This document shows, one piece after another, positions 27,451-34,651 of a stretch of DNA of 43,827 nucleotides. Below the pieces are notes generated by a model, which was not told where the DNA came from, searched no databases, and saw only the letters and a program-made list of their open reading frames with translations. Positions within the stretch are counted from its first letter, which is position 1, and each line of letters starts with the position of its first letter. A program made the translations under genes and the position numbers. This DNA comes from Fidelibacterota bacterium TCS56 (GTDB lineage: Bacteria > Fidelibacterota > Marinisomatia > Marinisomatales > TCS56): assembly GCA_001577055.1 (NCBI GenBank), contig LSCG01000004.1:1-43827 (forward strand). Direction: 5' to 3'.

Positions 27451-27897
27451 ATGCGGATTAATCCCGCCTTCTTCGGTGCGGTAATATTGTCAATCCAGTT
27501 TTCGTCTTGTCCGGAGCCAACCCGCATGGCCTGGCAGTTTGAATTTAACCAGCCCAAAGCCCGGGCATTCGCCCAATGCAGGACGGTGCTGGAAGATAAC
27601 GGCTACGATATTGAGGTCTATGCACCGGAAAGCTATTTCATTGTTACGACCGAGCGCAGCGATCACCATTTGCTGCAGAAATTTGATTACGCCCTGGTAC
27701 TGGTTTTCAATGACCGCTTGGATATTTATATCACAGCCAGCAAATATGTTTATAAACGTGGTTCTCAGTTGGCCTTACTGGGGCGTGAGATGTTGAATCA
27801 GGAAGCGGCTGATCGCCTACCTTATCGCCTGCAACGAAAAATTATCGAGCCGCTGCAATTATCCTTACAGGAATATCAAATTCTGCCAGTGCAATGA
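27451..27897 (+). CDS. Hypothetical lipoprotein-like protein
   Basis: The product is 148 aa. The N-terminus MRINPAFFGAVILSIQFSSC resembles a signal peptide with a loose lipobox (FSSC, Cys20). The mature part has an alternating strand-helix pattern (ARAFAQCRTVLEDNGYDIEVYAPESYFIVTTERS; YALVLVFNDRLDIYITASKYV) that could be a small alpha/beta fold. It starts 2 bases after the preceding secreted protein gene. No family recognised; envelope location inferred. Confidence 0.6.
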   Translation: MRINPAFFGAVILSIQFSSCPEPTRMAWQFEFNQPKARAFAQCRTVLEDNGYDIEVYAPESYFIVTTERSDHHLLQKFDYALVLVFNDRLDIYITASKYVYKRGSQLALLGREMLNQEAADRLPYRLQRKIIEPLQLSLQEYQILPVQ

Positions 27898-27998
27898 ATT
27901 TTGTGGGAAAACCGTGCATAGGGGCTGATTTATCCCGCAGGCATAATTAAATTAGATTTCAATTTTCACGCTTCCATAGGTAAACTCGAGTCAAGAAA

Positions 27999-28322
27999 AT
28001 GGCACTTGATTTTCAAACAGAGACCGGCCGCAAGGATTATCTGATCGAAAAATTAGATGATCTGACGGACGGTATAAATGCCACTTACGGCAAATCATTA
28101 TTAGACGAATTAGTAAATCGTCTCGAAAACACTGTGCAAGATTTTAATGATGAAGTCACTGAATTGATGGGACAATTAAAAGAAAACATGGCCCGCAAAC
28201 AGCAGATGCTTCACAATATTAAATCCGTAAAACCTGAACCTGAATCACCAACTCCCGTTGAACCTGCAAGCTCCGATTCCAATTTGAGTGAATGGGAGAA
28301 ACGCCTGGAGAATTTGGGATAA
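27999..28322 (+). CDS. Small coiled-coil protein, paralogue of the gene at 3382
   Basis: The product is 107 aa without signal peptide. It shares with the protein at 3382 a helical core (TYGKSLLDELVNRLENTVQDFNDEVTEL), a Pro/Glu linker and a C-terminal SEWEKRLENL. It is followed 21 bases later by a membrane-anchored coiled-coil protein, suggesting they work together. Its upstream 101-base gap contains no clear promoter. Function unknown. Confidence 0.68.
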   Translation: MALDFQTETGRKDYLIEKLDDLTDGINATYGKSLLDELVNRLENTVQDFNDEVTELMGQLKENMARKQQMLHNIKSVKPEPESPTPVEPASSDSNLSEWEKRLENLG

Positions 28323-28343
28323 TAACTACCTACAGGGGATAAC

Positions 28344-28883
28344 ATGAACGTCAAGGATAAAATCATATTTGGATTAATCGTCGTATTATTAGTCGGAGGC
28401 GGGTATATTTATTATACTTATACCCAAATTATTGACACGATGGACCTGCTGGCCTCACAGGATGCTTTTACCAACGCTAGCGTGGAAAATCCTCTGATCG
28501 ATACTCATGTTACCGATGTTAATACCGATTTCGAAGAGCGTCTGGAGAAATTACGCCTGCAGTTTATTGGTCGTGCCAAACACGTGCGCAATAATAAGCT
28601 TGGCATAGAGGCCAACACCGAATTGATTGATTACAACACCGATTCGCTGTCCACACGCATCAGCGACGTGCAATTCAATCTGGATGAATTCGCCCGTGTT
28701 ACCGAGCGCGATTTGAAGAACCTGGAGCGTGATATTGAAGATGCCCAGGCCAGTTTTGATAATTATCGTCGCCGCACTTCCCGCAAAATTAGTGATATCG
28801 AGCAGACTGTTACTTCAGTTCAGAATGATGTGACCAAGTTGAACGAAGAAGTTTTCGAGAAGGAGAACGGGAAGGACCGCTAA
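28344..28883 (+). CDS. Membrane-anchored coiled-coil protein
   Basis: The product is 179 aa. One N-terminal membrane helix (DKIIFGLIVVLLVGGGYIYYTY) is followed by about 140 residues of heptad-rich helix: DFEERLEKLRLQFI, LSTRISDVQFNLDEF, LKNLERDIEDA and ISDIEQTVTSVQNDVTKLNEEV. The topology suggests a cytoplasmic N-terminus and an extended coiled coil outside the inner membrane. It is the last gene before a strong terminator at 28903. No family recognised; a structural or tethering role is inference. Confidence 0.65.
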   Translation: MNVKDKIIFGLIVVLLVGGGYIYYTYTQIIDTMDLLASQDAFTNASVENPLIDTHVTDVNTDFEERLEKLRLQFIGRAKHVRNNKLGIEANTELIDYNTDSLSTRISDVQFNLDEFARVTERDLKNLERDIEDAQASFDNYRRRTSRKISDIEQTVTSVQNDVTKLNEEVFEKENGKDR

Positions 28884-28902
28884 GCAATAATATCGCTAAG
28901 AT

Positions 28903-28935
28903 AAAAAAAGGGTCTTGAAAAAGACCCTTTTTTTT
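28903..28935. terminator. Bidirectional rho-independent terminator
   Basis: A stem GGGTCTT/AAGACCC with GAAA loop is flanked by seven A and eight T residues, so it works in both directions. It ends the coiled-coil gene unit on the + strand and the tRNA-Leu transcript on the minus strand. Confidence 0.95.
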
Positions 28936-28936
28936 G

Positions 28937-29020
28937 TGCCGAGGGCCGGGATCGAACCGGCACTCCACGAATGGAACTGGTTTTTGAGACCAGCGCGTCT
29001 ACCAATTCCGCCACCCCGGC
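28937..29020 (-). tRNA. tRNA-Leu (anticodon CAA)
   Basis: On the minus strand: acceptor GCCGGGG/CCTCGGC, anticodon stem CTGGT/ACCAG around CTCAAAA (anticodon CAA), a long type II variable arm, and T-arm GCCGG/CCGGC with TTCGATC. CCA is not encoded. It reads UUG. A bidirectional terminator follows directly. Confidence 0.95.
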
Positions 29021-29044
29021 ATATTTTCCAAAAAACCAGTGCAA

Positions 29045-29085
29045 AAATTACGAGAATCTCTTAATATATTGTCAATATATTTGAC
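29045..29085 (-). promoter_or_regulatory. Possible tRNA-Leu promoter with inverted repeat
   Basis: Reading the minus strand, a consensus TTGACA (29075 to 29070) precedes TAATTT or CGTAAT at a spacing of 19 or 17, about 25 bases before the tRNA. The -35 overlaps a small inverted repeat, GTCAA-TATAT-TTGAC (29071-29085). Weak evidence; pattern only. Confidence 0.35.
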
Positions 29086-29112
29086 TCAATTTCATTCAGT
29101 GGAGGAGCTATC

Positions 29113-30903
29113 GTGGAAATTCAAACCATACCTCAGTTATTTCTGCGCTCGGTAGAAAGTCTGCCCGATCATCCGGCCTATTATGATAAAATAGACGGCC
29201 AGTGGCAAGAAATTACCTTCGGCCAGGCCGGAGAGATTGTCGCTACCCTGGCGGCAGGCTTATCGGCCATCAATATTGCTAAAGATGATAAAGTCGCCAT
29301 TCTGGCAACCAATAATTCCAAGTGGAACCTCAGCGACTATGCCATTGCCGGTATCGGCGCCGCCACCGTCACTGTTTACCCGACCCTGATTGCGTCGCAA
29401 ATCAAGTATATCCTGGAAAACTCCGACTCACAGGCCATCTTTGTTGAGAATCAGGAACAATTCGATAAAGTCGATGAAATCCGCTACCAGCTTCCCAAGC
29501 TGAAATCAATCATCCAGATGGATCAGAAACAAATGGACGGCGACGATCTTTATGGATTTGACGAATTTCTGGAAAAGGGGCGCCAATACCAGCAGGATGA
29601 AGGATTTGATTTTAAAAAGATTTCTGAGAAGGTACATCCGGATGATCTATTGACCCTGATATACACCAGTGGAACAACCGGCGATCCGAAGGGCGTTATG
29701 TTGTCCCATCGCAATTTGGTATCCAATGTAACCAATGGGCGCAAGGCAATTTTGATCGGGCCGGAAGATTCCATGCTTTCCTTCCTGCCGTTGAGTCACA
29801 GTTTCGAACGGATGGTAGGCCATTTTTCCGCCTTTTCCGCTAACAGCACGGTCTATTTCGCCGAAGACCTGGATTCGGTCGCCGCCAATATGGTGGAAGT
29901 ACATCCCACAGTGGTAGTGGCCGTACCACGGTTCTTTGAAAAAGTCCACGGTCGTGTTCTGGAAAAGGTCAGTAATGATCCGGCTCTGCGTCAAAAGATC
30001 TTTAACTGGGCATTAAGCGTGGGACGTGACAGCGCCAAATACCTGACGCGCGGCAAAAAACCCACCGGTTTCCTGGCTGCCAAATTCGCCCTGGCCGATA
30101 AGCTGGTTTTTTCCAAGCTGAAGGAGCGCGTTGGTGGCAAATTGCGGTTCTTTGTCTCCGGGGGCGCCCCCTTGTCGAAGGAGATCGGTGAATTTTTTGC
30201 TTCGGCCAATATTCCCATTCTGGAAGGTTACGGCCTGACAGAGACCAGTCCGGTAATTACCGTTAATCGGGTGGAATTATTCAAATTCGGTACAGTCGGG
30301 TCAACCATTGAGGGCGTGGAAGCCAGGATTGCCGACGATGGTGAGATTCTGTGCCGTGGCGATAATGTGATGCAGGGTTATTATAAAAATCCTGAAGCCA
30401 CGGCCAAGGCGATTGACGCCGAGGGCTGGTTCCACACCGGTGATATCGGACATTTTGATGATGAAAATTATCTGATAATTACTGATCGCAAGAAAAACCT
30501 GTTAGTGACTTCCGGCGGCAAGAATATTGCCCCTTCACAACTGGAAAATGCCCTGCTGTTATCCAGATATATCGAACAGTGCATTGCCATTGGCGACCGA
30601 CGCAAATTTGTCAGCGCCCTGATTGTCCCATCCCAGGAAAATCTCACCTCCTGGGCTGAAGAGCAGGGATTGCCAGTGGATGATTACCCGGCATTACTGC
30701 AACAGACGACGGTTATGGAGCTGCTGGAAGGGGAGGTGGAACGGGCCATGGGACCCTTCGCCCGTTATGAAAAAGTGAAGAAAATTGCCTTGCTCCCCGA
30801 TCTGTGGACGATTTCCGGTGGTGAAATTACGCCGTCACTTAAAGTTAAAAGACGGGTGGTGGAAGATAAATATTCTGATCAAATTGAGGCGATCTATTCC
30901 TGA
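29113..30903 (+). CDS. Long-chain acyl-CoA synthetase (AMP-forming)
   Basis: The product is 596 aa from GTG 29113, with GGAGGAG upstream. AMP-binding signature LIYTSGTTGDPKGVMLSHRNL is at about 178-198. Later motifs are EGYGLTETSPVI, GWFHTGDIGHFDDENYLIITDRKK and the C-terminal domain with a K in SLKVKRR. The layout matches FadD15/LACS-type enzymes that activate long-chain fatty acids to acyl-CoA through an acyl-adenylate. gpsA follows 2 bases later, so fatty-acid activation and glycerol-3-phosphate supply for phospholipids may be co-expressed. Confidence 0.93.
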   Translation: MEIQTIPQLFLRSVESLPDHPAYYDKIDGQWQEITFGQAGEIVATLAAGLSAINIAKDDKVAILATNNSKWNLSDYAIAGIGAATVTVYPTLIASQIKYILENSDSQAIFVENQEQFDKVDEIRYQLPKLKSIIQMDQKQMDGDDLYGFDEFLEKGRQYQQDEGFDFKKISEKVHPDDLLTLIYTSGTTGDPKGVMLSHRNLVSNVTNGRKAILIGPEDSMLSFLPLSHSFERMVGHFSAFSANSTVYFAEDLDSVAANMVEVHPTVVVAVPRFFEKVHGRVLEKVSNDPALRQKIFNWALSVGRDSAKYLTRGKKPTGFLAAKFALADKLVFSKLKERVGGKLRFFVSGGAPLSKEIGEFFASANIPILEGYGLTETSPVITVNRVELFKFGTVGSTIEGVEARIADDGEILCRGDNVMQGYYKNPEATAKAIDAEGWFHTGDIGHFDDENYLIITDRKKNLLVTSGGKNIAPSQLENALLLSRYIEQCIAIGDRRKFVSALIVPSQENLTSWAEEQGLPVDDYPALLQQTTVMELLEGEVERAMGPFARYEKVKKIALLPDLWTISGGEITPSLKVKRRVVEDKYSDQIEAIYS

Positions 30904-30905
30904 AT

Positions 30906-31925
30906 ATGACTGATACAAATTTAAATATCTCCGTGCTGGGTTGTGGATCCTGGGGTGGTACGGTAGCCCAGATGCTGGCCGAGACCGGGTACCCGGTCAC
31001 CGTTTGGCATAAATTTCCCGATGAACTGGCCGAGATGCAAGCCACTCGCCGTCATCCGTTTATCTCTGATTTGACCTTCGATTCCAAGATTGAATTCACC
31101 GGTGACCTGGGCACGGCTGTTACCGGATTCGATTATATCATTGTGGCCGTTCCCTCGCATATTGTCAGGGCGATCATGGGTGAAATCCGTTCGCTGGTGG
31201 ACCCTGAGGCCGTAATTGTTAACCTGGCCAAGGGTGTGGAGAATGACAGTCTGCTGACCATGAGTGCCGTGATCAGGGATGCCGGTGGCATCGAAGCCCG
31301 GCAGGTGGTAACGGTTTACGGTCCCAGTCATGCCGAAGAAGTGGCGCGCAGGGTGCCGACTACACTGGTGGCGGCCGGATCGGATCTGGCTGTGGCGGCC
31401 CAGGTTCAGCGGATATTTTCCAACCCCCGTATGCGGGTCTATACCAATGACGATATTCTGGGAGTTGAACTGGGTGGTTCCCTGAAAAATGTCATCGCTA
31501 TCGCCGCTGGTATCTGTGACGGTATAGGTTACGGCGATAACACCAAAGCGGCTCTGCTGACACGCGGTATTACCGAGATGACCCGTTTAGGGACCAAGAT
31601 GGGCGCCAGTCCCGAGACATTCGCCGGTTTGAGTGGAATCGGTGATTTAATAGTGACCTGTCTCAGTCGCCATAGCCGTAACCGGCATGTGGGTGAGGAA
31701 ATCGGCCGCGGGCGATCTTTGGATGAAATACTGAGCAAAATGAAAATGGTGGCAGAAGGAGTGAAGACCGCCACCTCGGTTCATCAATTACGGGAAAAAT
31801 ATGCCGTTGAGATGCCCATATCCGAAGCTATTTATAAAGTGTTATTTGCTGGTTTAAATCCCGAAGTTGCTGTCCGCAATTTGATGACCAGGGATTTGAA
31901 ACACGAATCAGATTTTATCGTGTAA
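30906..31925 (+). CDS. gpsA: Glycerol-3-phosphate dehydrogenase [NAD(P)+]
   Basis: The product is 339 aa, 2 bases after the acyl-CoA synthetase. The N-terminal Rossmann motif is ISVLGCGSWGGTVAQMLA. YGPSHAEEVARRVPTTLVAA and the catalytic Lys in LGGSLKNVIAIAAGICDG are present. The C-terminal domain has NTKAALLTRGITEM and LSGIGDLIVTCLS. It reduces dihydroxyacetone phosphate to sn-glycerol-3-phosphate, the substrate for phospholipid synthesis including the pgsA step encoded here. Confidence 0.96.
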   Translation: MTDTNLNISVLGCGSWGGTVAQMLAETGYPVTVWHKFPDELAEMQATRRHPFISDLTFDSKIEFTGDLGTAVTGFDYIIVAVPSHIVRAIMGEIRSLVDPEAVIVNLAKGVENDSLLTMSAVIRDAGGIEARQVVTVYGPSHAEEVARRVPTTLVAAGSDLAVAAQVQRIFSNPRMRVYTNDDILGVELGGSLKNVIAIAAGICDGIGYGDNTKAALLTRGITEMTRLGTKMGASPETFAGLSGIGDLIVTCLSRHSRNRHVGEEIGRGRSLDEILSKMKMVAEGVKTATSVHQLREKYAVEMPISEAIYKVLFAGLNPEVAVRNLMTRDLKHESDFIV

Positions 31926-31970
31926 TTTACTGTTTATCCTAATATCAATCTTGAATTAATTTCGTTGGCT

Positions 31971-32044
<74 letters not shown>

Positions 32045-32086
32045 CGGTTTTTTATCATTGTTTACAGGACGAAAACGGGAGTTTTA

Positions 32087-32776
32087 ATGCTTAAACCGAA
32101 GAAAAAGATTACCAGAAAAGAAATTAAACGCGATCCGCTGATTGAATCGACATACAAGGTGCAAAATTATATCAATGAAAATAAATCAATGCTGATCCGC
32201 CTCGGTACTGGTATTGTAGCGGTGATCGTTATCCTGATCTTGATCATTGGCAAAAATAATCGTACTAATGCCGAAATACAGACGGCCATGGGCAAGGCAG
32301 TAACAGCTTATGCCCGGAGTGATTTTGAAAATGCACAATTTCAATTCGAATACTTGATCGATCAGTATGGCAGTAATAAGCATGCACGCCAGGCTGGGTT
32401 TTACCTGGGGAAAATATTTCACGAGCAGGATAATGCTGAGTTGGCCCGTCGCTATTTGGAAGAATTCCTGAAAGTGGCTGAAATCGATATGCTGATCAGC
32501 GCCGCCCATATTATCCTGGCTGATATTGATCAGCGTGCCGGCAACCTGCCTCAGGCGATCAAGCATATGAAATCCGCGGTAAAATCCGCCGAAACCAACG
32601 CGAAGCAAGTACGAGCCAAGGTTGAATTGGCGCGATTGGAACTTATTGACAGCGATGTGGAAGCGGCGAAAAAACTGATTACCGGCATTCTGGAAGATGA
32701 AGAAATTCCACCCAATTTGAAACAACCGGCGGAGGAACTCTCCGGGCTGTTATTAGCGTCCGGTGCTCGACGATAA
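32087..32776 (+). CDS. Single-pass membrane protein with TPR repeats (YfgM-like)
   Basis: The start at 32087 gives MLKPKKKITRKEIKRD; an earlier in-frame start at 32036 would lie inside tRNA-Arg. The product is 229 aa. A basic N-terminus, one membrane helix (LGTGIVAVIVILILIIG, about 47-63), then tetratricopeptide helices such as AVTAYARSDFENAQFQFEYLIDQYG, ARQAGFYLGKIFHEQDNAELARRYLEEFL and ADIDQRAGNLPQAIKHMKSAV. The layout resembles YfgM/anchored TPR proteins that assist envelope protein assembly. A terminator-like hairpin separates it from rimP. Confidence 0.8.
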   Translation: MLKPKKKITRKEIKRDPLIESTYKVQNYINENKSMLIRLGTGIVAVIVILILIIGKNNRTNAEIQTAMGKAVTAYARSDFENAQFQFEYLIDQYGSNKHARQAGFYLGKIFHEQDNAELARRYLEEFLKVAEIDMLISAAHIILADIDQRAGNLPQAIKHMKSAVKSAETNAKQVRAKVELARLELIDSDVEAAKKLITGILEDEEIPPNLKQPAEELSGLLLASGARR

Positions 32777-32817
32777 TTGGCTTGATAAAGTAAATAAATA
32801 CAAGTAATATCAAGGCT

Positions 32818-32846
32818 GAAAAGTGGGTTGACAACGCCCACTTTTC
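32818..32846. terminator. Hairpin with A/T flanks between the TPR gene and rimP
   Basis: GAAAAGTGGG and CCCACTTTTC are perfect 10-base arms around a 9-base loop. The A4 and T4 at the arm ends make it terminator-like in both directions, though the T run is short. It lies 20 bases before rimP, so it may also act as a leader structure of the rimP-nusA-infB operon. Confidence 0.65.
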
Positions 32847-32865
32847 GTTTACTTGAGCTGCAAAT

Positions 32866-33306
32866 ATGGAATTGGAAAAACTGGTAAAAGAACTGGTAGC
32901 CACTGAAGAAGTGGTGGTCTTGGAAGTACGCGGTGACGGTATTAACTCACCGTTAAAAGTGATTGTAGATGCGGAAATACCGATCTCAATTGACCTGGTA
33001 ACCAGAATTACCAAACTGATTCGTGACAGCGCTGAAATGGAAACGGTTTTTCCCGACGGATTCCAGTTGGAGGTTTCTTCTCCCGGGATCGAAGCTCCGT
33101 TACAGTTTCCCTTTCAGTATCGAAAGAATATTGAGCGAAAATTGAAAGTAGCATTTTTTGAACAACAGGTTGAAAAGGAGATTACTGGCAAACTTACCCG
33201 TGTAGATGACGACGGGATTTTTTTGAACAGTCGCACGAAACAGAATTTGTTCATTGCGTTTGAGCGGATTCTGCGAGCTAAAACAATTATTTCCTTCAAA
33301 GGTTAG
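32866..33306 (+). CDS. rimP: Ribosome maturation factor RimP
   Basis: The product is 146 aa, the usual length. The N-terminal domain has VVVLEVRGDGINSPLKVIVDAE and the conserved FQLEVSSPGIEAPL motif. The C-terminal SH3-like domain has KEITGKLTRVDDDGIFL. It is needed for 30S subunit maturation. It heads the conserved rimP-nusA-infB order and no other gene separates it from nusA (11-base gap). Confidence 0.95.
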   Translation: MELEKLVKELVATEEVVVLEVRGDGINSPLKVIVDAEIPISIDLVTRITKLIRDSAEMETVFPDGFQLEVSSPGIEAPLQFPFQYRKNIERKLKVAFFEQQVEKEITGKLTRVDDDGIFLNSRTKQNLFIAFERILRAKTIISFKG

Positions 33307-33317
33307 CGGAGGTTTCC

Positions 33318-34637
33318 TTGATTAACCGTGAGTTAATTGAAGTTTTTTCCGAGATTGCTCGGGAAAAAAATGTTGAGCGTTCAGAACTGGGTTCAATTAT
33401 CGAGCAATTGTTTCTATATATCATTGAAAAACAACGTGGTGATTCAGAGAATTGCAGTGTAATTGTCAATATTGACAAAGGCGAAATTGAGATTTATGCT
33501 GAAAAAACCATCGTGGAAAAAGTCGATGATCCCACCCATGAGATTTCCCTGGATGATGTCCGCCGCCTGGAACCGGATATTGCCGACCTGGATGTGGGGG
33601 ATGATTATATTGAGGTGATTGATCCTACCGTTTTCGGCCGCCGCCTGGTGGCAACTGCCAAGCAATTTTTTGCCCAGCGCATTCAGGATGTGGAGAAGAA
33701 ATATATCTACGAAGATTATAATCAGCGTGTGGGCGAGATTGTAATCGGCGCCGTCCATCAGGTCCAGAAGGATAATATTTTTATCAATATCGAACATGCC
33801 GAATTGCGCTTGCCGAAAAGGGAGCAAATTCCATCGGAACGCTACCGCCGCGGCGACACTGTACGAGCGATAATCAGATCAGTGGAAGTAACCGCCAAGG
33901 GTCCCGATATTGTCGTCTCACGCAGCAGCAATGAATTCCTGTACAAATTATTCGAAATGGAAGTGCCAGAGATTGAAGATGGCATCATCGAAATTACCAA
34001 GATATCCCGGCAACCGGGCGAACGGGCAAAAATTATTGTCAAATCGCAGGACCGGCGGATTGATGCCGTCGGCGCTTGTGTGGGGATGCGCGGCAGCCGA
34101 ATTCAAGCGATCGTGCGGGAATTGAATAACGAGAAAATTGACATTATCAACCATAGCGAACAGTCTGAGATATTGATCAGCCGGGCCCTGTCGCCGGCAA
34201 AACCCATGAATCTGTATATTGACGACGACCGCATGTATTGCGCCGCTATTTTTGGTAATGATGATTTGGATACGGCGATTGGAAAAGGTGGTGTTAATAT
34301 CAATCTGGCCGCCCGTGTCACCGGTTACCGTATCGATGCATACGGTAAAGACGAATATGAAAAACAGCAACGTGACCAAGGTACGGCGTTGTCGGAAATC
34401 CCCGATTTTGACAGTGACTTGACTGAGAAGCTGTCCGCGGTCAATATTAATACCGTTGCTGAAGCGCTGGCCGCCGATGAGGACCAATTCCTGGCTGCGG
34501 AAGGAGTTACGGCAGAACAAATAGATATCATCTATGATAGTATTCAGAATTTTATCGAAGGAACCACGGAGTCGGAGCAGGTTGAAGAAACCGCTGAAGA
34601 AATCGAAACCGACCAGGAAGCCGTCAGCGAAGATTAA
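33318..34637 (+). CDS. nusA: Transcription termination/antitermination protein NusA
   Basis: The product is 439 aa from TTG 33318 with GGAGG upstream. The N-terminal RNA-polymerase-binding domain spans about 1-125. S1 (QRVGEIVIGAVHQVQKDNIFINIEHAELRLPKREQ), KH1 (REPGERAKIIVKSQD-like; VGACVGMRGSRIQAIVREL) and KH2 (AIFGNDDLDTAIGKGGVNINLAARVTGYRID) follow. A helix-hairpin-helix-like C-terminal segment (SDLTEKLSAVNINTVAEALAA) and acidic tail end the protein. It modulates pausing, termination and antitermination. Confidence 0.97.
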   Translation: MINRELIEVFSEIAREKNVERSELGSIIEQLFLYIIEKQRGDSENCSVIVNIDKGEIEIYAEKTIVEKVDDPTHEISLDDVRRLEPDIADLDVGDDYIEVIDPTVFGRRLVATAKQFFAQRIQDVEKKYIYEDYNQRVGEIVIGAVHQVQKDNIFINIEHAELRLPKREQIPSERYRRGDTVRAIIRSVEVTAKGPDIVVSRSSNEFLYKLFEMEVPEIEDGIIEITKISRQPGERAKIIVKSQDRRIDAVGACVGMRGSRIQAIVRELNNEKIDIINHSEQSEILISRALSPAKPMNLYIDDDRMYCAAIFGNDDLDTAIGKGGVNINLAARVTGYRIDAYGKDEYEKQQRDQGTALSEIPDFDSDLTEKLSAVNINTVAEALAADEDQFLAAEGVTAEQIDIIYDSIQNFIEGTTESEQVEETAEEIETDQEAVSED

Positions 34638-34651
34638 GGTGAATTGATTAT

